Below the pieces are notes generated by a model. It had not been told where the DNA came from, ran no database searches, and saw only the letters and a list, made by a program, of their open reading frames with translations. A program made the translations under genes and the position numbers. A DNA stretch of 64,000 nucleotides from Arthrobotrys musiformis (lineage: Eukaryota; Ascomycota; Orbiliomycetes; Orbiliales; Orbiliaceae). Of this stretch, positions 42,990 to 54,947 are shown in pieces. Positions within the stretch are counted from its first letter, which is position 1; every line of letters begins with the position of its first letter. The stretch is from positions 1 through 64,000 of the forward strand of contig JAVHJL010000001.1 of NCBI GenBank assembly GCA_036971715.1. The letters run 5' to 3'.

Positions 42990-44404
42990 TTATCTACTAG
43001 ACAACCTTTTATCGAACAACTTCTGTCCCAGCAAGGCCTCCAAAATGGCCACAATGCTCCATGGCACCACCTCCGTCTTATCATTGATCCCACTTAGCTC
43101 CATTTCATCAAACAAATATCTACTAGTAAAGACCATACAAGCAGCCACCCAAATATACCCTAAAAATAGCTCAAAGTTTCTCGAGGGTCCATCACCTCTA
43201 ACTGACCGGTAAAATATCGAGAATCGCTCTTCGACAAAACACAGAATTGCATGGATGATGAAAAATACCATTTGGTCACTTCCTCTATAGGGCGTATTCT
43301 TATCTTTTGGTATGCCACGGGGAAACGGCATACCGGCGATTGGTATTGCGTGAATCAACCCCGAAATCACAAACGCGAGGAACCGGGTGACATTGTGTGC
43401 TCGTGCACCCCGTTGTTCGAAGCCAAAGATAAAAACCAAGGCCCGGCCATACTTTTCGAAGATCTGTAATGCTCCTTCCTCAGTTTCTTACTTGAAAAAT
43501 CCCGCCATAACATATACGCGTTCAGAAGGGTCCACTTTATGCCTATATACTTACATTTCTGAATAACTGATGCCATGTTCTGGCCCAAAAGTTGCGAAGA
43601 CTGTAAGCTTCTCGAACAGGTCCCAAAATGGGCGGCCAATCCTGGAGTTTAAATACCAGTTAACGGAACGAGGTCTCACAGTGAGGGTACTACGTAGTGA
43701 AGCACGATAAGGAAAAGGAAGAAGGATAGAATCCATACCTCTGGCCCGCTAATACCAATCGCAATGGCTACCACTGCCATCATCTGATAGTTAAACACTG
43801 TGGTAACGTACATTGACACTATCGCGAACACGCTGTTTACAACCATCGGTCCCACTCCCTGGCTAGCAGAGCTTCCATAGCCCTCTAGACCACCATGATA
43901 CTTCGTAAAATTGAATAAAACCCTCATCTTCCACAACACATCCAAAACGCACCCGTAAGCAAAAACCACAGGAACATTTTTAACCAGATAATCCCAGCGA
44001 GAAGCATAGGGAGGCTGTGGGGGCACATTCTTAGCCCTCCAGTTCCACGGTATTCCTCTAAGAGTTGTCATCCAAGAAAAGCCCCAAAGAAACTTGTCTA
44101 CCGTTGATTGATCTGCGATGTCCCGATTTTCCGGATCTGTGGACCTGTGATCCGCAACATCCGGTGGTTGCTCCCAAGTAAGTGTAGGCAACAACCTCAA
44201 GGACATAAGAGTGGTCAGGAAGCCACAGAGAAATGCCGAGTCGGGTGCATCGGATTTGAGACGACAAACGACCGCAATTTGGGTGACTAGGAGGGCAAGA
44301 TACTGCCTTTCTCGTGCAGGTGAGGGTTGGAAAATAAACCGAGTGGCTTGGAGCGGAAAAATCAAGAGGGCGGTAAAAATCCGAATTGTTGATTCGATAG
44401 ACAT
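42990..44404 (-). CDS. Wax-synthase-like MBOAT acyltransferase
   Basis: Exons 43739..44404, 43555..43641, 42990..43463; product 408 aa. Polytopic ER-type membrane acyltransferase. About eight helices. The 29-codon middle exon encodes DWPPILGPVREAYSLRNFWARTWHQLFRN, shown here only as its motif: the Trp-rich RxFWxRTWHQ element of the wax-synthase domain, with the active-site-like His. The second conserved His is in AFVISGLIHAI (exon 3). Both introns (97 and 91 nt) restore the frame exactly between codons. Fungal relatives acetylate terpenoids or other alcohols, often inside biosynthetic clusters. No cyclase, P450 or synthase gene is present in this window, so the acceptor is unknown. The first in-frame ATG is 44404. 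Confidence 0.88.
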
Positions 44405-45676
44405 TATGTCGAAAATCGGAGCGGTCAAGGGGCAAACCCCGCAATTTGTATGCTAGTGACAGCTGGAGTATGATAACCTTATGCGGGGCAATGCAGAACC
44501 TGTATGTCGACCTATCGGGCGGATTATATTATGGATGCGGTGTGGTCACAAGGTCTTGTATTTTGATCCGTAGCTCTAGGGCGCCTAACACCGTAAATAA
44601 ATAATTAAAAAAAAATGAAAGATATTGGCAACGCCTGGGTTATTGACATGCGTATCGGAGTGGAGAAGGAAGAAGCTTGACGTCAGACGTCGGCGGGGCG
44701 TCGAGTTATGTTGACATAGACCTAGCTTAGCCCGTGCAAGGTCTTCCCTGTACTAAGGCCTTGTGTAACGTATTTCAAATGCTCATATGATCATGCGTTG
44801 TGATCATTCACAAAATACCACTTGAGCTTGCACAAGTTAACTCACCATTCATGATCATTTAATTCATCAGGTTTGAAGCGAGGTCGTTCTGTAGAAGTAG
44901 ATACAAGATCTACGGGTGGTTATTTGTTGCAAGTTCCACCAAGTATAGATATAGACTCGAGGTGATAGGTGCCCCGCTTCTCCATCACATCGACCAACGA
45001 GATGCGACGCGACACGGTGGGTAAATTTCTACCCCACCGCAGATCCAGGTGCTAATGATTCTAACCATGGCGAGAAATGCACCCGTCGATATATCTTCAA
45101 GACCGGTGGCCTCCAACAACCCATCGATCCTAGCAAGCCACTATCATAACATTGGTCACATGCACACGTGTACACATACTGGTGCGCATACGTAGTAGTT
45201 AAACATACCGCGTAAGAGGTGTGTGCATACATGTACATGTACATGTATATAAGTAGCGATGCCAAATCCCTCAAGCCGTGGGGAAGCCTCGTCATCCGAT
45301 GCATACGTAACACGATGCCTCACCCAAATCAGAAATAAGGCCCGAGATATTATCAATGTATGTACCATTGTGGGTCTAGGTCTTAGCTTAGGCTGAAAAA
45401 AACTGGGCACCAATACAAAATTAAATGAAGACCAGAAAAAATGGAAAGAAACTTCAACTTAAAACCCTAAATTCCACACCAAGGCCCCGCCGTCTCGTAA
45501 ATACTGAACCATGGGAAAATATCTAAAAGCGTACGTAAGCCTAGGGCCAAGCTGAGAATTCTAGAAACGAATAACAACACAGTAGATTCCACCCAATTGC
45601 GAAGCCGGACTCGTAACCAATATTTCGAAAAGCAAGAATTCCCTCCCTAAAACTAACAAAGAAAAAAAGGAAAGAA

Positions 45677-45808
45677 TTCCTAAACTCCTAAACCCCTAAA
45701 CTTCTAAACTCCTAAACTTCTAAACTCCTAAACTTCTAAACTCCTAAACTTCTAAACTCCTAAACTTCTAAACTCCTAAACTTCTAAACTCCTAAACTTC
45801 TAAACTCC
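45677..45808. repeat. Telomere-like minisatellite, CTTCTAAA/CTCCTAAA
   Basis: About 6.7 copies of the 16-mer CTTCTAAACTCCTAAA (two alternating octamers) from 45701 to 45808, preceded by about three more degenerate octamers including CCCCTAAA. The unit resembles a lengthened CCTAA telomere unit. Confidence 0.9.
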
Positions 45809-45898
45809 CGTCCCGGCCGATCTAGGTCTCATGTACTCAAAGTATCGTTACTAAGCACAATTAAGGGCAATCTGCACACCCAACAAACACAACGACGA

Positions 45899-45937
45899 CA
45901 CACACACATATATGCATATATATATATATATATATAC
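45899..45937. repeat. CA and TA microsatellite
   Basis: A (CA)n run passes into (TA)n with one GC interruption. It lies in the 3' flank of the DUF3431 gene. Confidence 0.85.
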
Positions 45938-46002
45938 GCGTGTGAATTATTAAGAAAGAGGGGTAGGAGAAAATACCATGCGCCCAAGACATTTGTGGTT
46001 CC

Positions 46003-48194
46003 CTATTCATCCAAGCATCCACAGTCTCCAGGGTGGGCGTCATTGAAATCTCCAAAGTTCGTACCCAACAGGGTTAACCCAGGACACATATCCCGCACTC
46101 CAGTCAAATCGGCGCATTGGAAAATAACATTCCAGCTACGCTCGAGGCTGTACCCAAAAATTGGTGCGTCTATCCGGTCCACCTGCGGGTCGCCAATTAA
46201 GACTCGATCCTTACCCACCAGTTTATCATTGAGGGTTTCATACAAGGATCTCTTGGCAGCCCTGATCCTTTTCGAGGAAACAAGGAATTGGCCTTTGTAT
46301 GAGGTGGCCACTTGCGTATTCTCATCACACTTGATGTGATGTGCTTGCGCCATAAGATCCGGTATGAGGCCGGTTGTGTCGCTCCAACTATACTCATCTC
46401 TGCAGTCAAGACATTTACACCCCCTGAGTTCTCGATGCCCGAGGTCCAACATTCCAGTCCGAAATGGATCAAAATAAAGCTTTATACGATCCAGTACCTG
46501 ACTTCGAGAGTGTGGCTCGGCTTGTATGAAGAGGGTGTGGTTCGCGAGAGCCCCCCACCTATTCAAAATATGATGCAAATATGTACCCCCCTCTCTCCCT
46601 TCATTCGGTAGCTCGATGACATCGTTGGCCATGGTAAGACTTCGGATTTTTGCTAGATTGCTTTCGTTGTTTTTGGTATAGATGAGAATATTGACATCTA
46701 GCTGGCGAATTTGGGGAATAGACTTGAGTTCCTGGAGAAAACTTTGGACACCTTTGAGATCCTCTTTAAAGTAGCTAATAACGACATCCATTTTTGGAAT
46801 TTCTTCTAAGCTCCCAGGGGTGGGTATTTGAAAAAATGTTCCATCTAACCCTTTATCAGATGAAGACCGCTCTAGCAGAAGCTTCGTCCCAAGAAGGCTA
46901 GCGAACAAAATCCATAGTTTTAGGACGAAGCTATAATAGCTTCCTTGTAGACGTAATTTCTTCCTTCTGGTAATAATCTCCTCGCTGTCCAGGAGCTTCC
47001 GAGTTGCGCTATAGTCCTCGAGCTCCACGTTTTCACTTTCCGCAATCTCCACTTGGTGCAAATCGGTGTTGATATTGATAGATTGGCAAAATATAAAGAC
47101 GATAAGAGTGTTGGCGATAGCTATGATACCGTACGAGATCAATTGAATCCATGTTGGCGTTTGCAAGAACAGAAGGAATGTGCAGACAAATACGGCTACT
47201 GCATCCATTGTCGCTCTTGAGGTCGCGTAGTCGGCTTGCGAATCCGCTGATTCGAAATCTTCCAAGTCATTGCTCTCCTTCCGGCGAGATTCAGAGCCTT
47301 CCAGTGCATTCAAGATGCCTAGAACGATACTCGGAATCAAGAAAACCGGGTGGAGATCGGCTTTTAGCTTTTGGAGCCCACCCCGAGATATTAGTATCAA
47401 TCCCTCTAAGCCACATACAATAAGTATCGAGGTTCCAACTAATGTAAAGACAATTGTAAGCCATGAAGGCCATTTGAAATCCCTCGTTGCAGTCATCTTC
47501 GGACTAAGCCTGAGGCCAAGGTTGTAATCTTGGTAGAATTTTATTGATGCGCTGAAGACATAGCTGCCAACCCCAATAAATAGAAAGACCAATCCGAAAG
47601 GACTCAGCTTTCGCTCTGCTAGGAAAATCAAAATGGCAAAAGGAACCGTGAGGAGTATTGGCGTGAGCAAAGTATAGGTCACACCTCGTGTGGAGGTTGG
47701 TCGAAAACGAAGATAGGCGAGCTGGATGACATGAACTATAACATCGGCCATGTACTGTACCAACACGTTGCAACGGTTAGTAAAATCCTTTCAACAAATT
47801 TTCAACGCAGTATCCCAATTATCCGCTTGTGAAGTATAGCCCACCGCCTTGAGAGCTCTATAAAAGTCATAATTCGGAATATGCTTTATTCACTTACGTA
47901 GAAGAGCATCGGCAATACTATGCTACGAGTTTGAAAAAGGGACTCAACGACACAAATCTGGGTGACGGCTTCCAAGATACTGGCGATAACCCTCAGGACT
48001 ATGTCCTGGTTTGAGTGTCCAGTGGAAAAATTCGAAGTCTGCCGTGAAGAGGAATTCTTTCCACGTATCGACTTTATGGTCAAGTGGGCAAAGAGTGCTG
48101 TGAAGAGGGTGGTGAAACTATGGATCCATAATAAACACAGCGCTACAAAGAGGAATGAATCGTTAGAGCTAGAGGCCATTCGGACGATACACAT
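46003..48194 (-). CDS. Polytopic membrane protein with C-terminal DUF3431 domain
   Basis: Exons 47898..48194 and 46003..47754 with a 143-nt intron (donor GTAAGT, branch TACTAAC, acceptor GTACAG); product 682 aa. A start at 48179 (MASSSND, 677 aa) is also possible. The first ~330 residues hold about nine hydrophobic helices without a recognised domain, interrupted by an acidic loop (RRKESNDLEDFESADSQ). Residues about 425-680 form the DUF3431 domain: MDVVISYFKEDL, VNILIYTKN, NEGREGGTYLHHIL, HTLFIQAEPHSR, CKCLDC, ATSYKGQFLVSSKRI. DUF3431 proteins look glycosyltransferase-like, but no activity is established to my knowledge. Usual members have one membrane anchor or none, so the long polytopic N-terminus is unusual. 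Probably a Golgi, ER or surface protein. Confidence 0.85.
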
Positions 48195-51106
48195 ACAGAC
48201 GTCAATGTCTTGGGCGTAGTCTACGCGAGGATGATAGGGAAAGTTGCAATCGTTCTAGTCGAAAAACCGAAGGCACCTATAACTTACGATATACTATCGA
48301 ACACAAAGATTAGTCTAGTAGTTCTACATGCACCGCTGTGAAGCCTTGGGAGGCTAAGGAGGTATGATCAAACACATACAAATATCCCGATCAAATAGGG
48401 TTTCTATTCCAAAAACCTGCGAGAGAATAACGCCATAGCGAAAGCTATGCACAAGATAATTACAGTTAGTACTTTAAACTTGTGGCGCCATAAAACTGTA
48501 ACACGTCTAAGAACATTGATTTACTGTTACCAAAGTGGGATGATCGCTCATACATACGTTTGAAAGACGCATCGACGCGAGTACGCCATGGCCTCAGAGA
48601 TGAAACAACAGGGTATTCGCTGTGGTGGTGATACCAAGCCGCAAGTTGCTTCTGCTCTAGAGATTCAACTTCGTAAATGGGCTATTTGAATTTGGGACTC
48701 CAGGACAAAATAAGATTGTACGCGATGCAGATTGGAACAAGAGATTATTGTATACCGTGCCTTCAAACGGAAAACAAAAGAGAAAATACTGACCTGTGCC
48801 TAATAAATACGAAAATGGTCCATCGTGAGTAAGCAGGGGTAGGATATTTAAAGAACTCTGTTTGCATACTTTCAATCCCACTTCGTGGATCGAACAAGGC
48901 TTCTAGCTAGGGTGAGAGGGGAGCTCGATGCATATGTGTAACATCCAACATCCAACGGCAGACTACGTACCATGCGGCCTAATATTGGTTCATGGTAACT
49001 AGTCCAAAGCACTGGGAGCAGCTCAACTGCAGGTATACGTAAGTCCCATGTGGTTTCGTCCAACCTTCGAATCAGACTATAAATTAACGTGTCAAAGCCT
49101 CCCAAGACCCTCAATGATTGACCAACATGGCAGAAGATCGAACCGAGTTTCAAAACACTCGCTCTAATGGTCCTGTCATATGGGAGAAAAACGAAAAACT
49201 TCGTGTTCATATTATACATCAGATAGCTGGGGGTGATCCTTGTCTGTATTGGGGGTTTTCCGGCACAGATCGAAAAACACTTCTCCCGAACCCCCTGGCC
49301 CGCCCTGACAGTACATGAGCTAGAAGTTCCAACATCATATCTTGCCGCCGCGTGTGTTGGATCCGTATTTTGGTAGGCTTAGCAGGACACCAACCGCCAA
49401 GGGATCCCGCCAATGCGATCTTGGTATTGGTCTCATGCAGCCGACATTACCTTTCGCATTACCTTTCGTGAAAGGGTAAACGGAAATAGAATACCCAATT
49501 AGTCTGGGAGTCAATTACTTGCAACCCAAGACAAGAACAGGAAGGGAAAATCAACTTTAGATTTATTTATTTCAACTGCCTCAAAAGGCAGGAAACCACA
49601 TTTCGCGACACCAGATGCGCAGCTAGGTGAGTATCAACTCTGAATCGAATCGCAGAAGTACATGCAATCCTAACAAGGTTATTTAAGACTTTCCGCAGGG
49701 CAGAACCCAAATTTAAAACATTCAGAAACGACAGACAGTCGTAGGCTTCTGACAAAAAATCTCTGATTACTAGCACAAGGCCCCAATTTTGAACGTCAAG
49801 CTAAGCAGAATTTCCTTGATCGTTCAGTGCAATTCATTTATCCAGATAGACATAGATACATGAGTACCAAGGTCTGTATGGGCGCGGCGTATGTGTATCT
49901 CTACGCACCATAATAATTCGAATCTTGGGGGCAGCTCTTCATATTCCACACGGGCTGGCTTTCGAATATTGGTTGGCTTGACGTTCTTACCAAGAGTCTC
50001 AGGGCCAGGGCTTAGCCAACACCCGACTGCCCGCAGCTTTGAATCCGGGATCAGAATGGCGGCCAAAAATCCACGCCAGCACTATCTAGATGAGGATAAA
50101 ATTTTGGCCCGCCGCATCGCAGACACGATGTCTGCATAACTGTGCCGCGACGGTGCGCGCTTTTTCACCGTTGAGCACGGGTCTGGTTCGAGACAAGTTG
50201 AGCACACATATGCAGGGATATTAGGGAGTCGTAATATGCAATACGACCATTGACCTTAGTACTCGTAAGATATTTGAAATCAGGTTGGGCTCAGGTGATA
50301 TATTATGGTCGTATTTACAACTACGCGTATACGTTCGTCTTAGCATCAGGAAAGTAGGCATATATGGCCTTGACTTGTCAAAATCGGAATTCGGCCGCTA
50401 TTCGGATTCGATTTGTTGTGTAATCTAGCCCCGTAATCAATGATAATACGTAATCCTGAATTGCCTCAGGCCACCTTTTCTCCTTCAAAATCCAAATGAA
50501 CAAAGACTCAGAATTAGTATTAATTGAACCTTGAGGTTGTATTTTCGGACGCTGCCAACCTGGCCATATATATATTTTGACTGTTGCATGTTGTAGAGTG
50601 AGATGAGTTAGTTATCAGTTGGTGGAGCGTGATCAATTCAATCAGATCCATGCAAGCTTTTGTATTGGTTGCGACTTCGGGTCTTTTTTTTTTTTTTTTT
50701 TTTTTTTTGTGTTAATCACCCACCCAAACTCGGCTGGGCGGAGCTGGCCGTCCCACAGCATCCGCTCTATACCACATGGCGGTAGTTACTGCACGCAATT
50801 AAATTCAGAGATCCTTCATTCAACGACGTCCAACCAGGATACCTTCGACATCCCGAGGCTCCTCGAATGGAGATTAAGGGGCGTAAGAGGCCATGGTTTC
50901 ATTACGACCATATAATGCGGAGGAGGAAATATCACTATGTATATGCGTGCGCTAGGACGGAGATCTATTCTTGTCGTTGTCGGCAATAGCCTGCGAGCGC
51001 GCCCAGGCCTGCAGCCTACTGATATCCAGCAGCAGCGCGCTTCGGTGGAATTTTTTTTTTCTGAGATCCACTTTTTGGAGTTTCTTCGCCAGGGCGATTA
51101 GAGTTT
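48195..51106. other. 2.9-kb intergenic stretch
   Basis: No supportable gene. A minus-strand open frame at 48872-49219 has no domain. A 25-nt T run lies at 50684-50708. Confidence 0.5.
50684..50708. repeat. Poly(T) tract, 25 nt
   Basis: Uninterrupted T run, followed by GTGTTAATCACCCACC. A related sequence follows the A run at 60229. Confidence 0.95.
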
Positions 51107-52488
51107 ATGACGTCCACCCGCGTGCGTAGATTCTTAATCCGCCGACCTTCCTTAACTCTGCTCTCTAGAAGGCCATCGCCACCACTTTGCCTCGAAAATA
51201 AACCGCAACAATACTCGTTGAAACTCTCGCCAATGCCCAAAAACGTGGTCGTTATCGGAGGGGGGATTGTCGGGGTCTCAACAGCCTATGTAGGCAACAA
51301 CTTGGGGATTCCTATAAACTCTAGAAATACCTAGCCATCAATTGACCCTTTGTCATAGTACCTATCTCATCACGAATCCAACCCTTTCGTCACCCTCATT
51401 GAAGCCTCTTCTATCGCCTGTGGCGCATCGGGCAAGGCCGGCGGCCTTCTCGCCTTGGATTGGCATGGGAATGATACTGCTTCTCTCGCTCGTCTTAGCT
51501 ATCAACTCCATGCCTCTCTAGCCGAAGAATTCAACGGACGAGAACGTTGGGGTTATCGGGAGCTCACGACCCTAGAGATTAATTGCACACAGGGGAAACC
51601 TCCTACCCGCCAGGTCGCCAATGTGCCAGATTGGCTGCGCGAAGACGTGGTTAGCAAGGTTGGGAACTTGGGGACGACTCAGTCGACGGCCCAAGTCCAC
51701 CCCCGGAAATTTTGTGAGGCAATTTTCAAAGAATCGAAGGATTTGAAATTGATAATTGGTTATGCGTCAAAAATCATTTTGCACGGCAACAAGAAGGTTA
51801 AGGGTGTAGAAGTCGAATTCGATGACGACGAACCACAATTTATAGAAGCAGACGTTGTAGTAGTTGCAGCAGGGCCCTGGACAACAAGACTCCTTCCCAA
51901 CATACCCGTTTCGACACAGCGGGCCCACAGCATCACTATCGCTACACAAACTCCGGTGTCCCCGCATGCGCTGTTCACAAATATCAAATTGAAAAACGGT
52001 ACCGTGGTTACCCCAGAGATCTACCCCCGTCTAGACGAAATATACGCATGTGGTGATGTGGATAAATTAGCCCCATTACCTAAATTCGCAAGGGACGTGA
52101 CGGTGGACGAAGGAAGGTGCAGACGAATATTAGAGAATATTAGTGTAGTGAGCGAACTTTTAGAAAAAGGCGACGTTACTGCTATGCAAGCGTAAGTATA
52201 TATATTTTATTCAAGGGCATTCAACCACTCCGCTTCCTCAAGTTATAATTAGGGCTGGCTAACCCCGCGAATTCGCCTAGCTGTTACCTTCCTTATAGCG
52301 AAATCGGTCCTGGCCCTTCAATAGGCTGGGTCCCCGGAATGAGGAATGTGGCAGTGGCTACTGGTCATAGCTGTTGGGGGATCTGCAATGCCCCAGGGAC
52401 GGGGAAACTTCTCACAGAGCTTATTTGCGAGGGAAGAATTAGTAGTGCCAATATCCAAAGCCTCGACCCTAGCCGGTACACCAGATAA
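51107..52488 (+). CDS. TDA3: FAD-dependent oxidoreductase, TDA3-like (DAO superfamily)
   Basis: Exons 51107..51289, 51359..52191, 52281..52488; product 407 aa, or 365 aa if translation starts at 51233 (MPKNVVVIGG). The FAD-binding Rossmann loop is VVVIGGGIVGVSTAY. Next come GASGKAGGLLALDW, QVHPRKFCEAIF, VVVAAGPWTTRLLP and the C-terminal TGHSCWGICNAPGTGKLLTELI, the signature of this group. Intron 1 (69 nt) joins Tyr to YLSHHE; intron 2 (89 nt) joins MQA to CYLPYS. Yeast Tda3 is a putative oxidoreductase connected with endosomal sorting; the substrate is unknown. The 42-residue N-terminal extension is Arg/Ser/Leu-rich and free of acidic residues for the first 29, like a mitochondrial presequence, so two isoforms are possible. 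Confidence 0.88.
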
Positions 52489-54152
52489 GCATAGGTGGCC
52501 TTCTATCCATTAGATCATATCTTCGAATGACCGCGACGTACTGGGCTATCCGGAAGTATTACAAAGACCCTCACACCGACACCTCGCGCGCTAATAGTCT
52601 GTTGAGAACGTTTATAGAAACCGAACAATGTATGTAACAATTGCAACCTAAAAGGACCCCATCCTCTGTCTCACCGCGCTTGCGCCTATCAACCGCCAAG
52701 TTGGAAAAAAAAAAACCGGGCTATGCATCAGAACGGCCCTTCAATTTAACACCTCTTAGCGGAACTCTATAATATTATGTTCGCGATTCTAGATATCTAG
52801 ATGAAGATCAAGACATAAATCTCAGGATACCTCGCAACCCCGACTGGGGAGTGACATTTTTTCAGGACGATGCGACCCCGGGCCACAAATGACTACATCG
52901 ATGCATCTATACATCAGTTGACATACGGATAGCTGCCTCAACGCACCTCTATCGAATTCTCAAGAGCTGGACCCCGTTGATATACTGATCTTGGCGAGCT
53001 CCAGCTAGCTAGGAAGACCCCACTCCTTAAATAAGACGTCACATGGTATCAAATTCGGCGACAGATTCGGCGGCCTCAGGCTCCAGATCTGGACATATAT
53101 CTTCACATCCGTTAGTGTTGCAAGTCGGCTGTGATGTCAAATCTCAACCTCACTTGACCTGTCATGGGCTGTGCCCCTTGCCCCAACGAGTACACGAACT
53201 GAATAACACAACCCCAAATAACCATGAATCCATGCGTTTGGTCTCATTCTAGGCGGAACCTCCGCATTTATTGATCGCGATATTATACATATACACCAAT
53301 GCAAGTGCGCAGACATATTCAACAATACGTCTTGATTGAAGATCCCTTCGAAATGCCGGCGCAGACTCCGACGACACTCGTTACGCTCCCAATTTATTAA
53401 ATGCCCAAATAAAAATAAAATAAAGAGGACAAAACAAAAACGATAGTCGTACTGATACCACCACCCGGAAGCCGAATCAGGACCTTCCCCCGAATGGCCC
53501 TTCCACGCCCTTCTATAACGCCCACAACAGCCCCCTCTTTCCTATGCTATCAGCACCTACCCGGCAAAGAAATACCAAGGAATTGAGGAAACGCGCATGG
53601 ACGCACTAAAAGGCTAGTTTATTCTCGGAAAGTCGTGTAGTCTGGAGGCCACCCCCTGCGTGCAACACAGGAGCTGGAGCAAAGTCGTGGTATGATTCAT
53701 GGATCCACAACAGATGCAGCGCCTCTCGGGGTAACACAACTATAGTTATATTATGCACGCATATACTCAACGGTCACACTTTACAAACGTGAAATGTCAA
53801 CGTCACGAGGCGAGAAGCTACAATCTCGAAGCCTTTTCAAGGGCCAGACGGAAAACCACCCCGAGCCTTGAACCCAAGCGGTCGGGCTATCGAATAATCT
53901 ACGGACCGGTCGCCAGCCCCGTGAATGCCCAGCTTCAGAAACAATGGAAAATAAAGGGTCTTTTCATTCCTGCCCTCAAATGGAGGTATCCTAGAAGCAC
54001 GAAATTTTGAGTGCGTGTCGCCTGCATATACGTACTTATATACCATTTAGCCTTCTGATATATAATCATGAGTTGGTCAAATGCCGGCTCTAGCTTACGA
54101 GACAGCCGCCCTCAATCCACTCAGAAATATTTCGTCTACCTACTTTAAACTG
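52489..54152. other. Intergenic between convergent genes
   Basis: 1.7 kb. No supportable gene and no clear repeat. Confidence 0.5.
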
Positions 54153-54947
54153 CTAGCGCTTAGTCTTAAACGCATGACTACTCCCGCCCGAAGGACCTGG
54201 ATCCTTGATCAATGCCCAAACCACCCCTGCAAAGTCCAATCTCTTCAAATATGCCCACGCCCGCCTAGCCCTCCTTCTAGCACTGGCTATAGCCCGTCGA
54301 AAAGGTCTGCAATTACAATACAACCAATAAAACCCACCCCCAGCAACTATAACACCAGTCACATTCTCGCATCCGCCATAAAGAGTACCGAGTATTCCCC
54401 CAAAGAACGACCTTTGTGGTGCCAGATGAATTCTCATCCGGAGCAGGAAATCAAGAGGCCAGACTACTGGCGCAAGTATGGGAATACCAGAGGTGAGGGA
54501 GTGTAATACGTTGAGGACACCGTACGTGATCGCGTCGACATACTGGTTTATAAACATGACCAGAGCGAAAATAGGCGCGAGAATTGTATTGTGCATTTTT
54601 TGCGGGGCCGTAGGCTTGAAATTAAATGCCCTAATACCGATAGCTAGGGCGAAAGGAGAAGACGAACTAGAACTCGCCGGGTGCAATTTAGATGCAAGGA
54701 AAAGGCTACTAGGAGGATGACGAGGGATGACAGGAGCAGGAGAGATCTGTTTAGATTCTATTGATTGCTCCAAGACCAGAGGGGTTGTGGGCCATAAGAA
54801 ATTGAATAGCGGCAAAAGAATCGGTATTGTCCACGGTCTGACACCGAAGCGGTTTGTGACACGATGTGTTCGTCGGCGAATATCGGCAGCTGAAGATTGA
54901 TTGATTTTTCGTAGCGGATTGAGCCTTTTGATGAATCCGGGCGCCAT
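54153..54947 (-). CDS. Membrane protein, family not recognised
   Basis: Single exon, 264 aa, ATG at 54947. A basic N-terminus (RRRTHRVTNRF) is followed by helices at about 39-60 (WTIPILLPLFNFLWP), 120-150 (ILAPIFALVMFINQYVDAITYGVL), 152-170 and a Gly-rich helix at about 190-212 (GVIVAGGGFYWLYCN). A low-complexity Ser run (about 88-98) separates the first two. The C-terminus has an Arg-rich patch (RRAIASARRRARRAW). No signal peptide. The organisation suggests an internal-membrane protein. I do not recognise a domain; codon usage and an intact 265-codon frame support it being a gene. Confidence 0.6.
   Translation of the reverse strand: MAPGFIKRLNPLRKINQSSAADIRRRTHRVTNRFGVRPWTIPILLPLFNFLWPTTPLVLEQSIESKQISPAPVIPRHPPSSLFLASKLHPASSSSSSPFALAIGIRAFNFKPTAPQKMHNTILAPIFALVMFINQYVDAITYGVLNVLHSLTSGIPILAPVVWPLDFLLRMRIHLAPQRSFFGGILGTLYGGCENVTGVIVAGGGFYWLYCNCRPFRRAIASARRRARRAWAYLKRLDFAGVVWALIKDPGPSGGSSHAFKTKR

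Larger units (their letters stand above)
44405..46002. other. Intergenic with minisatellite and microsatellites
   Basis: 1.6 kb with no supportable gene. It holds a 22-bp ACATGT-based palindrome (45227-45248), an octamer minisatellite (45677-45808) and CA/TA microsatellites (about 45899-45937). Confidence 0.6.

Noticed and set aside
48872..49219. 115-codon minus-strand frame upstream of the DUF3431 gene
   Set aside because: Tested as an upstream exon of the DUF3431 gene; no reasonable junction to its first exon and no domain.
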